From: Bryopsis sp. KO-2023
Taxonomy: Eukaryota; Chlorophyta; Ulvophyceae; Bryopsidales; Bryopsidaceae
DNA length: 64,000 nt
Assembly: GCA_030272585.1 (NCBI GenBank)
Contig: BSYQ01000002.1
Coordinates: 248,001 to 312,000, forward strand
Direction: 5' to 3'
Made by a program: the position numbers and the translations under genes. Under the pieces are notes generated by a model. The model made no database searches. It saw only the letters and a program-made list of their open reading frames with translations, and was not told where the DNA came from. Positions 39,276 through 50,298 of this stretch are shown here, piece after piece (the stretch's first letter is position 1; each line of letters begins with the position of its first letter).

Positions 39276-40469
39276 TTAGTTTTCCGAGCAGTCAGCGGCG
39301 AAGTGGCCTTTCTTGCCACACCTGTAACAATCAACATGGGCTGCTGATCTGCCCATATCCATTCTGCTCCTCCTGTCTGAGGAACCCTCTCCAGTTCCTC
39401 CTCGTTTCTGCCTCTGGTGTCTGCGAGGACTGCCACTGCGTCCTCTGCTTTTACTGCGACTGTAACTGCGATCACCACCGCGACTGCCGCTGCGACCTCT
39501 ACTGCCGCTGCGACCTTCCCTGACATCAAACCCCACGCGGTTACGCTGGAGGCCATCAACCTCCATACGATCACCTAAGTGTGGTGCCTGACGCTGCGGG
39601 TGGTACCTGTCGCGTTCGGTGTTATACCTTCCTCGACTGCTACTGCGACCTCTGCTCTGGGATCTGCCTCTGCTGAACGACCTGCCACGACTCTTCGATC
39701 TGTCCCTGCGCGACCTTGCGCGTCTGCCGCTGGGACTGCGATCTCTGTGGTAGTTTTCAAGAGGACCTTCCCAGGTCGCCGCCAGCGCGATCGCTCTTTC
39801 GAGGGTGTTGGGATCTTCCATCTCAACCTTCGTCCGCAGACGCTCGTGCAGACCCTCCATGAACCTGAAGAGCTTTTCCCCAGGATTGCTGTCATGAATC
39901 TGCAGTGTGAGCCTGCGAAACTTGTGTACATACTCAGCAACCGAAAGTCGCCCCTGACGCAACCGAGACCACTCTCTTCTGAAGTCACGGTTCTCGTTCA
40001 CCTTGCCAAACTCCTGTCTCAGCTGTTCAACCAAAGCAACAAGTGACTGAGGCAGTTCCTGGTGGCCTGCAAGAGCAGCCTCATATCTGCCTCTCCACCA
40101 AGTACCTGCAGCTCCCCTGAGTGATCCTGCAGCCACTAAAACCTGCTGCTCTACATCCCTTGTGCCTGTCACATCAAAATATGTCTGTAACTGCACCTGC
40201 CACTCATTCAGTGGGATATCACCAGGGTCACCATACCAAGCATCTGGTGTCTTTGCTCTGGCCTTGCCCAGTGCTGCTGGAGCCTGTGGCTGAGGCAACC
40301 TTTCTGCCACAGCCTGCTGCACCACATCATTCATCTGATGGTTGACATTTGCAGCAACATTCCTCAGGTGAAGGACTTCATTCTGCAGATCTGTTATCAT
40401 CTGCCTCATTGCCTGCAGATCGAAAGGATCTGGGGCTGGTACCCCCATCTGCTCCTCCCCGCCTGACAT
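39276..40469 (-). CDS. gag: Element C Gag, 397 aa, with SR-rich domain
   Basis: The retrotransposon Gag domain spans about 85-235 (NEWQVQLQTYFDVTG, AAGTWWRGRYEA, then SVAEYVHKFRRLTLQIHD). Residues about 245-370 are dominated by Arg-Ser dipeptides (RGRSFSRGRSQSRGRSSSRG and similar), like host SR splicing factors. The zinc knuckle CYRCGKKGHFAADC is at 381-394, three residues before the stop. Unlike A and F, it lacks an N-terminal coiled coil. Its start overlaps the end of the preceding small ORF by 92 bases in another frame. Confidence 0.92.
   Translation of the reverse strand: MSGGEEQMGVPAPDPFDLQAMRQMITDLQNEVLHLRNVAANVNHQMNDVVQQAVAERLPQPQAPAALGKARAKTPDAWYGDPGDIPLNEWQVQLQTYFDVTGTRDVEQQVLVAAGSLRGAAGTWWRGRYEAALAGHQELPQSLVALVEQLRQEFGKVNENRDFRREWSRLRQGRLSVAEYVHKFRRLTLQIHDSNPGEKLFRFMEGLHERLRTKVEMEDPNTLERAIALAATWEGPLENYHRDRSPSGRRARSRRDRSKSRGRSFSRGRSQSRGRSSSRGRYNTERDRYHPQRQAPHLGDRMEVDGLQRNRVGFDVREGRSGSRGRSGSRGGDRSYSRSKSRGRSGSPRRHQRQKRGGTGEGSSDRRSRMDMGRSAAHVDCYRCGKKGHFAADCSEN
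39279..39285 (-). promoter_or_regulatory. Candidate -1 frameshift site GGAAAAC (gag/pol, element C)
   Basis: The gag frame ends TCG GAA AAC TAA and the -1 frame continues GGA AAA CTA AAG (GKLK), the same peptide as at element A's site. The A-site AAC to AAA slip is standard; the P-site GAA to GGA re-pairing is not, so this heptamer is weaker than A's GGGAAAC. Confidence 0.55.
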
Positions 40470-40881
40470 TCCTTCTGCGCCTCAGCTCGTTCTGCTCACG
40501 CCTCTGCTCGTTCTGCTCACGCCTCTGCTCGTTCTGCTCACGCCTCTCCTGCGTTGCCCTCTGCAATCTGTAGATAGGACACTGAGGATCAGAACAGTCG
40601 TAGTATCTGATGACGTTACCACTGCGTTCTGCCTTTCTGTGGCCGTGAGGAGGCGCTCTGAGAGGAGGTGGTGGCACCACTGCCAACGGGTGTCTCACTG
40701 GACCCAGAACCTGCACCGGTCTGGGTAACCTGTAAGGAGCTGGAACCCAGTCCCCTGCGAAAGTAAACAGATCAGGTGGCAGGTTTCCCTGAAACTCTGC
40801 CTCACCCTGAATCACAGTTTCCTCGTCTGTTTCTGCCTCACTTTCGCTACTTCTCACTGCTACAGGTCTACCAAAACTCAT
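40378..40881 (-). CDS. Element C small ORF0b with H-x-H/C-x4-C module, 167 aa
   Basis: Acidic N-terminus (SSESEAETDEE), a Pro-rich middle (VVPPPPLRAPP), then H79-x-H81-x14-C96-x4-C101 within GNVIRYYDCSDPQC. A 7-residue repeat (EQNEQRR) and a basic tail follow. The module aligns without gaps to the one in ORF0a. The tail overlaps the start of gag. The family is unknown to me; zinc binding is inferred from the His/Cys spacing. Confidence 0.65.
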   Translation of the reverse strand: MSFGRPVAVRSSESEAETDEETVIQGEAEFQGNLPPDLFTFAGDWVPAPYRLPRPVQVLGPVRHPLAVVPPPPLRAPPHGHRKAERSGNVIRYYDCSDPQCPIYRLQRATQERREQNEQRREQNEQRREQNELRRRRNVRRGGADGGTSPRSFRSAGNEADDNRSAE

Positions 40882-40908
40882 ACAACAACCAGAGTCAGAA
40901 GATCTCTT

Positions 40909-41232
40909 TTACAGGTTGCTAGTTCTGATCCTTTCCTTCTCAAGCCACTCTAACAAAAGAAGGCAGTTCGGATTCCTACAAGTAACAGAATATATCCAAG
41001 TACCCTGACGAAACACCCAATAATGATCGTGCGAGGGAGCCAAAACTGAACTCTCCTCCACCTGACTCAGTGGTTCCTGCACCCTGTTTTCCCTGATAGG
41101 TCCTGCTCTGAAAACAAAGGCAGGTAAAGTCCGAGTCTGATCTGGCTGATTCTCACTAGGAAACCCGTCAGAGGACACTTCCTCTTCGTCAGAACTAACA
41201 ACTGTAAAACCTGAGCCCGCACTGCTCATCAA
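40909..41232 (-). CDS. Element C small ORF0a with H-x-H/C-x4-C module, 107 aa
   Basis: The first ORF after the leader. Acidic start (SSDEEEVSSD), then H68-x-H70-x14-C85-x4-C90 within GTWIYSVTCRNPNC, then an acidic/basic helix-like tail. It is in the same frame as ORF0b and separated from it by one TAA and eight codons, so readthrough of CTG TAA AAG would fuse them. The gapless similarity to ORF0b indicates tandem duplication. No known retroelement protein is recognised. Confidence 0.6.
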   Translation of the reverse strand: MMSSAGSGFTVVSSDEEEVSSDGFPSENQPDQTRTLPAFVFRAGPIRENRVQEPLSQVEESSVLAPSHDHYWVFRQGTWIYSVTCRNPNCLLLLEWLEKERIRTSNL

Positions 41233-41654
41233 CTGCCGACCCTAGTTCCGCTACGCAAACTCTAACACTTCAGGCCGCGCAAATCTGCGTCTGTGCCCCC
41301 TTGCTGCTGCGCAAAACCTGCGCCTGCAAAACTCTACCACTCAAGGCTGCGCAAATCTGCGTCTGTGCCCGCACTGAACTGTGCCCCTTACTGCTGCGCA
41401 AAACCTGCGCCTGACAACGTTCTATGCTAGGCAACGCCTGCAAACTCTACTATAACCTTGCGTACAAAACGACCTCTGTGCAGCACTGCGCCTACACAAA
41501 ACTGTGCGAAAAATGCGCCAACTATGCCTGCACTCAGCGCTACCCTGCGCCCTGATCGATTCTGTAAAAACCTTGCGCCTGAAAACTCTGCGCCTGCTGT
41601 TTCACCAGAACTCTCTGCTTCTCCCAAGATCACTTGTGATCTTGCCACAAGAAT
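41233..41654 (-). other. Element C 5' leader
   Basis: Leader with repeated TGCGCAAA and CTGCGCC words. A perfect 9-bp hairpin (CAAGATCAC, loop TT) lies at 41625-41644, ten bases from the PBS. Confidence 0.6.
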
Positions 41655-41666
41655 GCTCCGAAACCA
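41655..41666 (-). promoter_or_regulatory. Element C primer-binding site
   Basis: Plus-strand GCTCCGAAACCA one base inside the LTR; the minus strand gives TGGTTTCGGAGC. Confidence 0.9.
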
Positions 41667-41667
41667 A

Positions 41668-42015
41668 TGCAACGGCTGCGACTCTGCAAGTCTGCCAGCC
41701 AAGCTGAAGGTGAAACAAAGGAGACCAAGGTGCAAAGCACTCCGAACAAGGTTAAAGCTAGGTTAAAACCAAGTGTACCAATACCCTAGAGGCGCTGCTC
41801 AAATACCCTGCTGCAGCACCTCTGACAAGACCTGATCCCCTGATCAGACAACTACTGAGCTGACACAGTGAACCCATCACTGCATCAGGTCAGATCACAG
41901 AATGTTCTGAGCTGCCAGTTCAGCAGGGACACCTGCTGAGCTGCCAGCTCGCCAACCTACAGTCAGATCTCCTGATTCAGGGCCCAGCAGGCTCTGAATC
42001 AGGCGATTCACTACA
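41668..42015 (-). repeat. Element C 5' LTR (348 bp)
   Basis: Reads like 32710-33057. Followed by CTGAT and then the rest of D's LTR. Confidence 0.94.
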
Positions 42016-42020
42016 CTGAT

Positions 42021-42162
42021 CTCGCCCTTGAACCTTGCTAGGTTCAAGTGTCTCTCCCATGGTCGTTCAATAGAACGGCAGTTCAGACTGGCAGACCGGC
42101 AGGGTCGCAGTCTTCAGCGTATTGAAGCAGAAAAAGCGATCTGCAGGGGCAGATTCGTTACA
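42021..42162 (+). repeat. Element D 5' LTR, second part
   Basis: Continues the LTR broken at 32709 and matches 50674-50815. Ends CGTTACA. Confidence 0.92.
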
Positions 42163-42163
42163 T

Positions 42164-42175
42164 TGGTTTCGGAGC
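42164..42175 (+). promoter_or_regulatory. Element D primer-binding site
   Basis: TGGTTTCGGAGC one base after the LTR. A hairpin TTGTGA/TCACAA lies at 42180-42196. Confidence 0.9.
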
Positions 42176-45100
42176 AGGCTTGTGACAAGATCACAAACGA
42201 GTCTGGCAGGCTGCAGAGGCAGCGGTGTGCGCGGCAGTCGCGCAGTGAGAAGGCGCAGAGGCGCAGGACACTAGCAGGCACACAGCACAGTGCAAAGCAG
42301 AGGTTTGCAAGGCAGACAAACGCCAGTGCTTTGCAGATTTACAGTTATCCATTGGAGTGTTTGAGTGTGCTATGAGGAGGAAAGTCGCTGAATCAGCGTC
42401 AGGAGTAGAATGGGCGCAGTGTGTGTAAGAACACTGTGGCAGACAGATTTCGCAGAAGTGATGTGTAGAGCGCAGGGCAATACATTGGAGTATGTAGAAG
42501 CGCAGCACACACACAGGCGCGCAGCATTGTCAAGCGCAGCACGACTATGTGCAGCGTTGCAGGAGACGTTGGGTGGCGCAGCATTTGGAGGATTGCGTCG
42601 CAAGTGTAGAACTGCGCAGCAGATCCAGGAAAGGAATGCGCAGCAGATCCAGGATTGCGCAGCAGATCCAGGATTGCGCCGCAGATGCAGAGCTGTACCG
42701 CAGATGTGGAATTACGCTGTTGATACAAGGTTGCGCAGCGAATATGGAAATGTACCGCGTGCAAGATTGCGTCGCAGACAGAACGTGCGCAGGTTTTGCT
42801 GGAAGTGCGCAGCGAATGTTGGCACTGCGTAAGTGGATGATGTGACGCGCAGCAGCCACAGGAAAGCGCTGCACATGCGAAATTGCACTGCAGACGACAG
42901 AGTTACGCTGCGTGCAGCGGATTGCAATGTCGATGGGACATTTCGCGCAGATGCAGGCTGGGCAGCCTATGCAGGATGCAGGGACTGCGCAGTGTTTATG
43001 GAACTGTGCAGCTCTTGATGGAAGTTCGCAGACGATGTTGGGACTGCATGTCAATTGAAGGAACAGCTGATGCAGGGATCGCGTAGCTGATGCAGGGATC
43101 GCGCAGTTGACGCAGGAACGTGCAGCTCTGTGCAAGGTCGGCACAAAGTGCAGGATCTGATGGACTTGCACAGAACGTGGCAGGTTGTATGCGAGAGTGA
43201 GAATTGCGCATCACACATTAAGTTGGTGCGACCAGGAAGAGTTGCAGTGTACGCAGTGAGTGCGACTGATGCAGGCATCGCTTAACTGACTCAGGTTGAG
43301 CGCAGACGGAGCGTAAGTTGAGCGCAGACGCGAGATGCAAGAGTGTTACGTGCTTGCAGGGTTACATTTGAGTGATCTGATCATTTCGTTGGTTGATTGA
43401 AGTGACTTTAGAGGTAGTGAGCTTCAGATTGATTTCAGGATCAGGTGGTCTATGATCTTCTGATTGCAGCACACATTCTGGAAAAGATGTTTGATCACTT
43501 TAGAAAGGATTTCAAGAGTTGCAGTCAAATTTTCAGGCTGAAGTGAGGGAGATGTTCTGAAAGGCTTTGAATTGATCACAAGTTAGTGGTGGAAATTCTG
43601 GAAAGAGTCTTTGAGACCAGGCAGATTTTTCAGGAAGTTTTGATATATTCTTTCAAAAGTCTGGTGTTGATATTTGACAGCTTTATTGATCAGAAGTTAG
43701 GATTTTTCTGATCAGGAGTTCCTCCTTGTTTGCTTGGATTTGTGCATTCGTTAGTGGAGATTTATCCTTGGCACAGTGGATTTGAGCAGTAGTGGTGACT
43801 TATCATTTCAGAGTGTGGAAGGTTGCAGTGGAAAAATTCTTGGCTTTAATGGCAGGTCAGAACATGTGTCACATCAGCTTTGATGTGATTGTGCATACAT
43901 ATTTTGGATGTTTGTACATCAGGAACACTTGCTACATTTGTGTTGATTGTGGGAACATTTTCAGGTGTTTCATTGAATGCACAATAGCTTGAGGGAATTT
44001 TTCAGAGTCGTTTCTGAACTTGAAATGAGGAGAACTGAAGGTCAGAACTTATTTTAGAGTTGCTTGCAGAAAGCTAAGGCACCTTTCAGTTCTTCTATTG
44101 ATCGGTGGAGGTATAGTGTTTGTGTTTCTGTTGAAGGGTTGTCTTGTCTTGTCTTTTTCTTGATGAACCCTATGGTATTTTGCTCTGATTTCTGAATAGA
44201 CCAGTGGCAGGTTATTCTCAGAAGAATGTCAATGACATGAAGTTTTCGTTCTATAATAGACTAGTGGCAGATTATTTCCTGTTGTTTGGTGGGACAAGTG
44301 ACAGAATATCAGTCTTTTTATAGATCAGTGGCAGATCATTTTCTGTTGTTGGCAGGGCAGATATTAGGTGTGTTGGCAAGGTATTTTTCTGTGGCAGCCT
44401 TGCTTGGCAAGTCAGAAAAAGATGTAGATTTTTGAAGGGACCACTAGGTCCATGGAACTCTTCTTTAGTAGGCTGAGTGATAGTGGTGAATTGAAGAAAT
44501 GTTTGGTACAGCAGTAGCTGGTCTTTTCTTCTATTATGGGTGTTCTGAAATAGGACATCTTCTATTTTCCGCTAGCAGAAAGTTTTCAGTCGGATACATT
44601 GCTATGAGGGCAGATTATTTTGTTAAAGGATGCCCCTTATTGAGCAGAAAACATTTGCTAGTGATTAGAGAATTTTCTGGAAGGGAACAATACTCAATTG
44701 TGGTAGTATTGTTAGAGACTGAATTTTCAAAGGTAGTCTAGGGAATTCTGGAAATTAAGCTGTTTGAAAATACTGATTGTCTTTCAAAGAGAAATGAAAT
44801 CAGATGGGGAGGATGAAGTGTTAAAACAGCCACATCCTACCCATTTATTAAGAGGATATTTTCAGTGGTTGATGGCAACATTTTCTCGGTACTTAGGTTT
44901 TATTTCAACAAGACTTTGGTGGTAGCAGAGTTGGTTGAAGAAGCTTGGTCTTAGAGAAAAGAAATTTCTGGTTACACTCTTGGTTACGTGTCTTTGAGGT
45001 GTTGGAAAATAGGTTTTCAGGATATATCTCATTCTGGAAGTTTATTCAGGTTTCCAGAAAATTTCAGGTCAGTTATTGAACTAGCAGTGGTACTCTTGAG

Positions 45101-45781
45101 GCACAGAAAAAGGGCAGCAGTCTAAAGGGCAGATGGCTGAACAAAAGAGAAGTTTTCTTTGCTTGTTTGGTATAGTTCTGTTCTTCCTTTTTTTTATTTG
45201 GATGAAGAGTGGTTGCTGGTTTTCAAAGGGAGTATATTTCTGATAGTTATTTTGGTAGAGTTTCTATCCTGTTGGAAGCATGAAGTATATTAGTGATATG
45301 CTGGAGTCACCTGAAGTTTTCATGCATTCTTTACACAAAGAAACTGTGGCAGATTTTTGTGTTTGGACTGCCATAATATACTTAGTGGTTTGTTGTGACA
45401 AAAGAAAGAGGTGCACTCAGTATTTTGCTGATTTATTAAAGTAAAACAGGAGAAGAAAAGAAGGAAAGTGAAATGTGGCAGATTTTATATCCTTGGGCAG
45501 CACCTGACTACAATGCTTTTTACGAGAAGAGTACAAGTAGAAAAGAGAAAACAAAGGAAAGAGTTTAAGGTGATAAGCACCAAGTGGTGCTTATGGGTTG
45601 TGAAGTGAGAAAAGGAGAGCAAGACTTGCAGGTATTTCTTGCAGATGGAAGCCATGTGTAGCTACATCTGAAGGGGTAGTGCATGTGTGGAGTCACACTC
45701 ATGTAGGGCAGCAGAGGTTGCCCCAAGTTTTGAAGGGAGAGAAAGTCCGGGGAGGACTTACAGGAGTGACAAATGAGGCGA
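42176..45781 (+). other. Element D interior, first non-coding part
   Basis: 42200-43330 is dense in GCGCAG and ATGCAGG words (for example GCGCAGCAGATCCAGGA twice near 42630-42670), similar in style to C's leader. 43340-45780 is AT-rich. Three spaced copies of AGTGGCAGATTATT-like text lie at about 44200, 44265 and 44330. No gag is found. Confidence 0.6.
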
Positions 45782-46603
45782 AGGTGGACAGAAGTGGAGT
45801 GTGAGAAGGCCGGCGTAGCCACTCACACAGGGTGTTACCTCAGGGGAGGGTAGCCTATGGGCGCGGAGTCCATTCCGTAGTTGGAGTGCCGGTGCAGCCG
45901 CAACACGGAGAAGTAAGTCTGGAGGATGGAATTTCTGCAGGTGGTGGTCCAGGCAGGGACACTGGTGCAGGAAATTCTGGAGGCCTTGAGGAGAAGGTGA
46001 GCAGTGCTGCAGGTGGCCCGCTAGGCGACGAGGGGGACGGTCCCCCAGGGGACTTGCAGACTGCGCAGTTAACGAATTGGCGGGTACTCTGATGGAGAGT
46101 CTCTCGCAAGTAGGTCAGTGGATGAATTGGCGGGTACTCTGCTGGAGGCAGAGTCTCTCGCAAGTAGGTCAGTGGATGAATTGGCGGGCACTCTGATGGA
46201 GGCAGAGTCTCTCGCAAGTAGGTCAGTGGATGAATTGGCGGGCACTCTGATGGAGGCAGAGTCTCTCGCAAGTAGGTCAGTGGATGAATTGGCGGGTACT
46301 CTGATGGGGGCAGAGTCTCTCGCAAGTAGGTCAATGGATGAATTAGTAGGTGCTGACGCAGGGGCAGCAGCATCTGCTGGAATTTTGAAGGAGGTTTCAG
46401 GGAATGAGGAGGCTGGTCGGCCGAGTGGAGCCACCACCTCTCAGGTCTCGGAGGCAGGGGGTGTAGGGCCATGTGGGGTCGCACCTGACCTGCATGATTT
46501 TTCAGTGTATGTCGATTCTGATGGTGTTCTGCAGGCACATCAGACTTGATTTGGTGAGCGAGAAGTTATGGGCTGGGTAGACCTAATGAAGTCTACTTTC
46601 AAG
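45782..46603 (+). pseudogene. Relic of the element C gag/protease linker in element D
   Basis: GGCCGGCGTAGCCACTCACA at the left end matches the start of C's Pol frame. From 46073 a 60-bp tandem array encodes VDELAGTLMEAESLASRS five times, followed by ILKEVSGNEEAGR and PDLHDFSVYV, all close to C's Pol N-terminus. Homology ends in AAGGACATAG at about 46603. Stops interrupt the left part, and neither the Gag core nor the protease catalytic region is present. Confidence 0.8.
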
Positions 46604-49600
46604 GACATAGTCCAAACTTCGTTCTATGGAAGTGAAGTGTACATGCCAGGCAGGCCGTGTGCGGCGTGCGGCTGAAATGAGAATCCATGCCAGGCAGATT
46701 GTGTACGGCGTGCGATTGATGTTTTGAGAAGGAACTGAACTTTTTATTATCGGTGATTTCATGACGTGGAGAAAAATTGTTTATACGATAGGCGTGGATG
46801 TAGAATCAGAATAGCTACATCTCGCCTACAAACTAGAAGCTAGCTGGGATTCTGAAGTTGGCTGGAGAAAATTTTCAGTGAATGCAGTACCATGTGAGCT
46901 GCGTCTGAGAAAAATCCGAAAAGATTGATAAAGGAATGTAGTTGAGTCGAAGGAAAATACAATGATCTTTTCTAGGAGTTGCAGAGTGTGAAGAGACCTC
47001 AGCTCTAGAGGAAAGAGGATCAGAGTATTGGTTTAGAAAAATATCTGATGCATTGTGAGATTTATCTTTGTGGTGTTAGTATTTGCTGCCACTTGAGTAT
47101 GGTTGATTAAAAAGGGCAGATACAGAAACCTACATAAGAGTTTTCATTTCAGTTTTGTTGATGGAAATTAGTTTGGCAAATCAGTGGCAGAATTACAACA
47201 TTTGAAAGGCTTGAAAATCAGAGATTTGGGCTCTATTTCAGACTGCAGATGGAGTTGCAGTTTTTGCTTGAAAGGAGGACTCTGATTTCTATTTTACAGG
47301 TCCATAGACTGGTTGTTGAGCTGAAAATTTTCTGAGGGAAATTCAGGGTTCCCTGTGAAAGATATGGTTGTGTCAAACTGCATCAGAGATAGCAATTTTC
47401 AGTGACAGAAGTTGGTATTGTTGCAGTCACTATTGGACTTAATTAGCAGTGACTGAAATCTGGAAAATGCTTTATTTTGATTCGATACATTAGATCTGGT
47501 TTGAGTTGCAGATTTTCAGGAGATCAAGAAAGAAAATCAGGGGTGAAGTCTATATTTCTGATTTCTTTGAGAAGTCTAAATATACATGGACCAGCGGTAG
47601 TTCAAATATTATTGTGAGAAATATAAAGCTCAGAAGGAAAAGCAAAAGGATTTTCAGGTTCTGAAGATCTATCTCTGATTTGGTGTTTGAATCAGTGGAA
47701 ATCAGCAGAGTTGGAGAAAAGAAAAGAAAGGTTTTCTCAGATTTTCAGGCAGGATTCAGATTTTCAGGTGGATTTCTTCTTGAGTTTGTTTGCAGTGGTT
47801 AGACATGAAGTAGCATGAGTTGGCAACTCTTTTATTTCATGACGATGTACTAGTAAACACAATGGGCTCGTGTTTGAACTTGATGCATGGATAGCATGGT
47901 GTCAAAGATCAGGAGCTGAAGGTTATGACATTCGATGGTCAGGTTCAGCTTTACATACAAAGAAACAAAAGGGACAGTGAAATTTTTTGCAGGAGATCTG
48001 GAAATTTGTTATGGGCAGTTGGTACATTGCAGGTGCAGAACCTGTTAGCTGCAGGAACACTTTGCAGGGCTGCAAAATTTTCTGTGTTTTCTTTATTTTC
48101 TATTTCTTTTCGGGTCAATGGAACAGAAATAGCCTTGATCTTTGGTGGTATGATTGGTGTATATTTGTGTGGACAAACTATATCAGAAAGGTTGAGAACT
48201 GAACATTTGGTTACAATCTGGGGCAGCAGATTTTTCTGACTTTGGCAGAGCAAATTCAGGCCTTCAGTTTTTTAGGCTTGTTTTTCTGAAGTAGTTTGTT
48301 CAGTTGTTTGGGGTTATTTGGCTGCTCCGAACAGCTCAACTTTCTGTAGCTGGTACAGTGATATGGTTTTGCATGGTTGCATGGTTGCTTGAGGACAAGC
48401 TCCATTTCAGATGGGGAGGGGGCCTCGGTTCAACCGATGCGTTTCATTTTTGTTTTTCCAACATTGCACTTATTTCAGTAGGTGTTGCAAAGAGACACAC
48501 ATTCCTTCATCAAGGTTCTAAGGAAAGGAAGAGGTTGTTAGTAGTACTCTTTCAGAGCTGATGGGAATTGATGGATAGTGTTTGCAATATCTTGGTGGTC
48601 AGTAAATATGTGTTTTCAGTTCTACTATTCTTGCAGAGTGGATTAAGCAACTAGGCATAGTTCACTACTTTGGGACGATGCAGAATTAAAACATTTGCAG
48701 TCTAGCAAGGGTGTTTCTGGTGGACTGAAATATTCCGGTACGTGACACATATTTTGCTGTGGATTTAGTTGGTTTGGAAGTTACAGAAGTTTGCATGACC
48801 ATTGATTGAATCAGTTAGATCGATGCTTACTTGAGGTTTACTGAATTTCAGAGGGTACATTGGTATGGATTCTTTCAGCACTCAGTTGTTGGATATTTAT
48901 CAAAGAAAAAGGAAATATCACTGAGTGAAGTCTTGCTGGTTGAAAGAAAGGGTTGATTTCATTAAGTCAGGATAGGCCAAGTGGAATTTCTGGGTTTTCA
49001 TATACTCTGGTTTGTATAGATTCATATATGGGAAAACCGGAGAAGGCATAGAAGAACTCGGGAACAATTAATGCAATCAATCTGTAGGTACTCTGAACAT
49101 TCATGACTCAGGAGAGAGGAAGCAAGAACAGGAGGGAGCATGCTTCAGCAAAAATTGATGAGCAAGCTCACCTCTTCATTGAAGAACATCTGGAGACTTG
49201 TTGTTGCAAGATCCTATCGCTCGCTTTTCATTGCTATGCGGAAGGCAAACTTGGTGGAGACATGTGGCAGCTCACTATGCAGCAAGGAGCTTCAACTCTG
49301 AGGAGCTGCTGGAGTGACTGGTGATCTCTTGGTTTTCAAAAGGTTGGAAACTTCTTTAGGGAGACAGAACTTCAGTCATTCAACCTTCTTCTTTACTCCA
49401 AGACAGTTTGCATATTGTGAAAGTGGTATTTTGCTGAGTTGCAAATTTTGGCAGCAACAGTTTGTAGAGTTCTGGACTGTGGCAGTACCAGTTTGCAGGG
49501 TTGCAGACTGTGGTAGTGGCAGTTTGCAGGTTTTCAATATGCAAATGTTGGGTTGGAAATTATCGAACAACATGAAGTTTCAGAAGTTTTGGTAGTTGCA

Positions 49601-50286
49601 AAATATTTGGTGGCTTTCTTTCATCATTGGCAAATGATTTCTGAATAGCAACATTCAGTTCTTAAAGAAGGCAGAAAGGTGAATTCCTGAGATCCTAAAA
49701 GCTGCAGCAGATTTTTGCTATTTTTCTGTTGGATTCTCTAATAAAATCTATTGAGTTCACAGGCTGCAGAAAGGAATTGAATTTTGTTCAGTAGCACATT
49801 ACAATTCCGAAAGAGAAGTTCGTTTGGTTCTCTTATTTGTGCTATTGGGATTTATCCAAGCAGTTTTCTAGGCAATTCACAGGTATGCATCAGAATGTTG
49901 AGAAAGAAGCATATACTTTATTTTGCAATTTTTCGAAAGGATATTTTCAGTTGGTCAGTCCTTCCAGAAGGTGTTTGGCAGTTGACAAGATGGGATAGCA
50001 ACTTTTCAAACTAAACTTTGAGGCTTTATATTTGCAAGGGTTGTGACCTTGGGCGAAACACTATTTCTTAGTTGTGTTTTATATGCCAAGGAAGTGAGAA
50101 GCTGCAGAAACATAAGTTCAAGTGTGCAGCAGGGTTCTTTGGTTGTTAATGTTCTAATAGACCTACAAGGGAGTAGGGTTTTATTTGATGATGAGAGATG
50201 GGTTTCAGATCTTTATTGAGCTATGGAGTTTTCCTAAAAGATTGGTTTATTTCAGTCAAAGTGCAGTAAGGGGCTACTGCAGTTCA
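46604..50286 (+). other. Element D interior, second non-coding part
   Basis: About 47095-47530 is strongly similar to C's 3' untranslated region (shared TTTGGCAAATCAGTGGCAGA, ACAGGTCCATAG-type words). 46641-46720 holds a two-copy CATGCCAGGCAG repeat of about 45 bp. The remaining AT-rich sequence shows no gene; short frames lack domains. Confidence 0.65.
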
Positions 50287-50298
50287 GATGGGGAGGAA
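50287..50298 (+). promoter_or_regulatory. Element D polypurine tract
   Basis: GATGGGGAGGAA directly before the 3' LTR; the same core as in B and C. Confidence 0.8.

Larger units (their letters stand above)
32710..42015 (-). mobile_element. Element C: Ty3/Gypsy chromovirus with five ORFs, 9.3 kb
   Basis: Two 348-bp LTRs (32710-33057 and 41668-42015), TG...CA ends and the duplication CTGAT (32705-32709 and 42016-42020) mark an insertion in D's left LTR. PBS complement at 41655-41666 and purine-tract complement at 33058-33070 set the minus orientation. Reading order on the minus strand: two small paralogous ORFs, gag with an SR-like domain, pol with chromodomain (-1 frame), and a RING-like third ORF. 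All are open, so it appears recently active. Confidence 0.96.
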
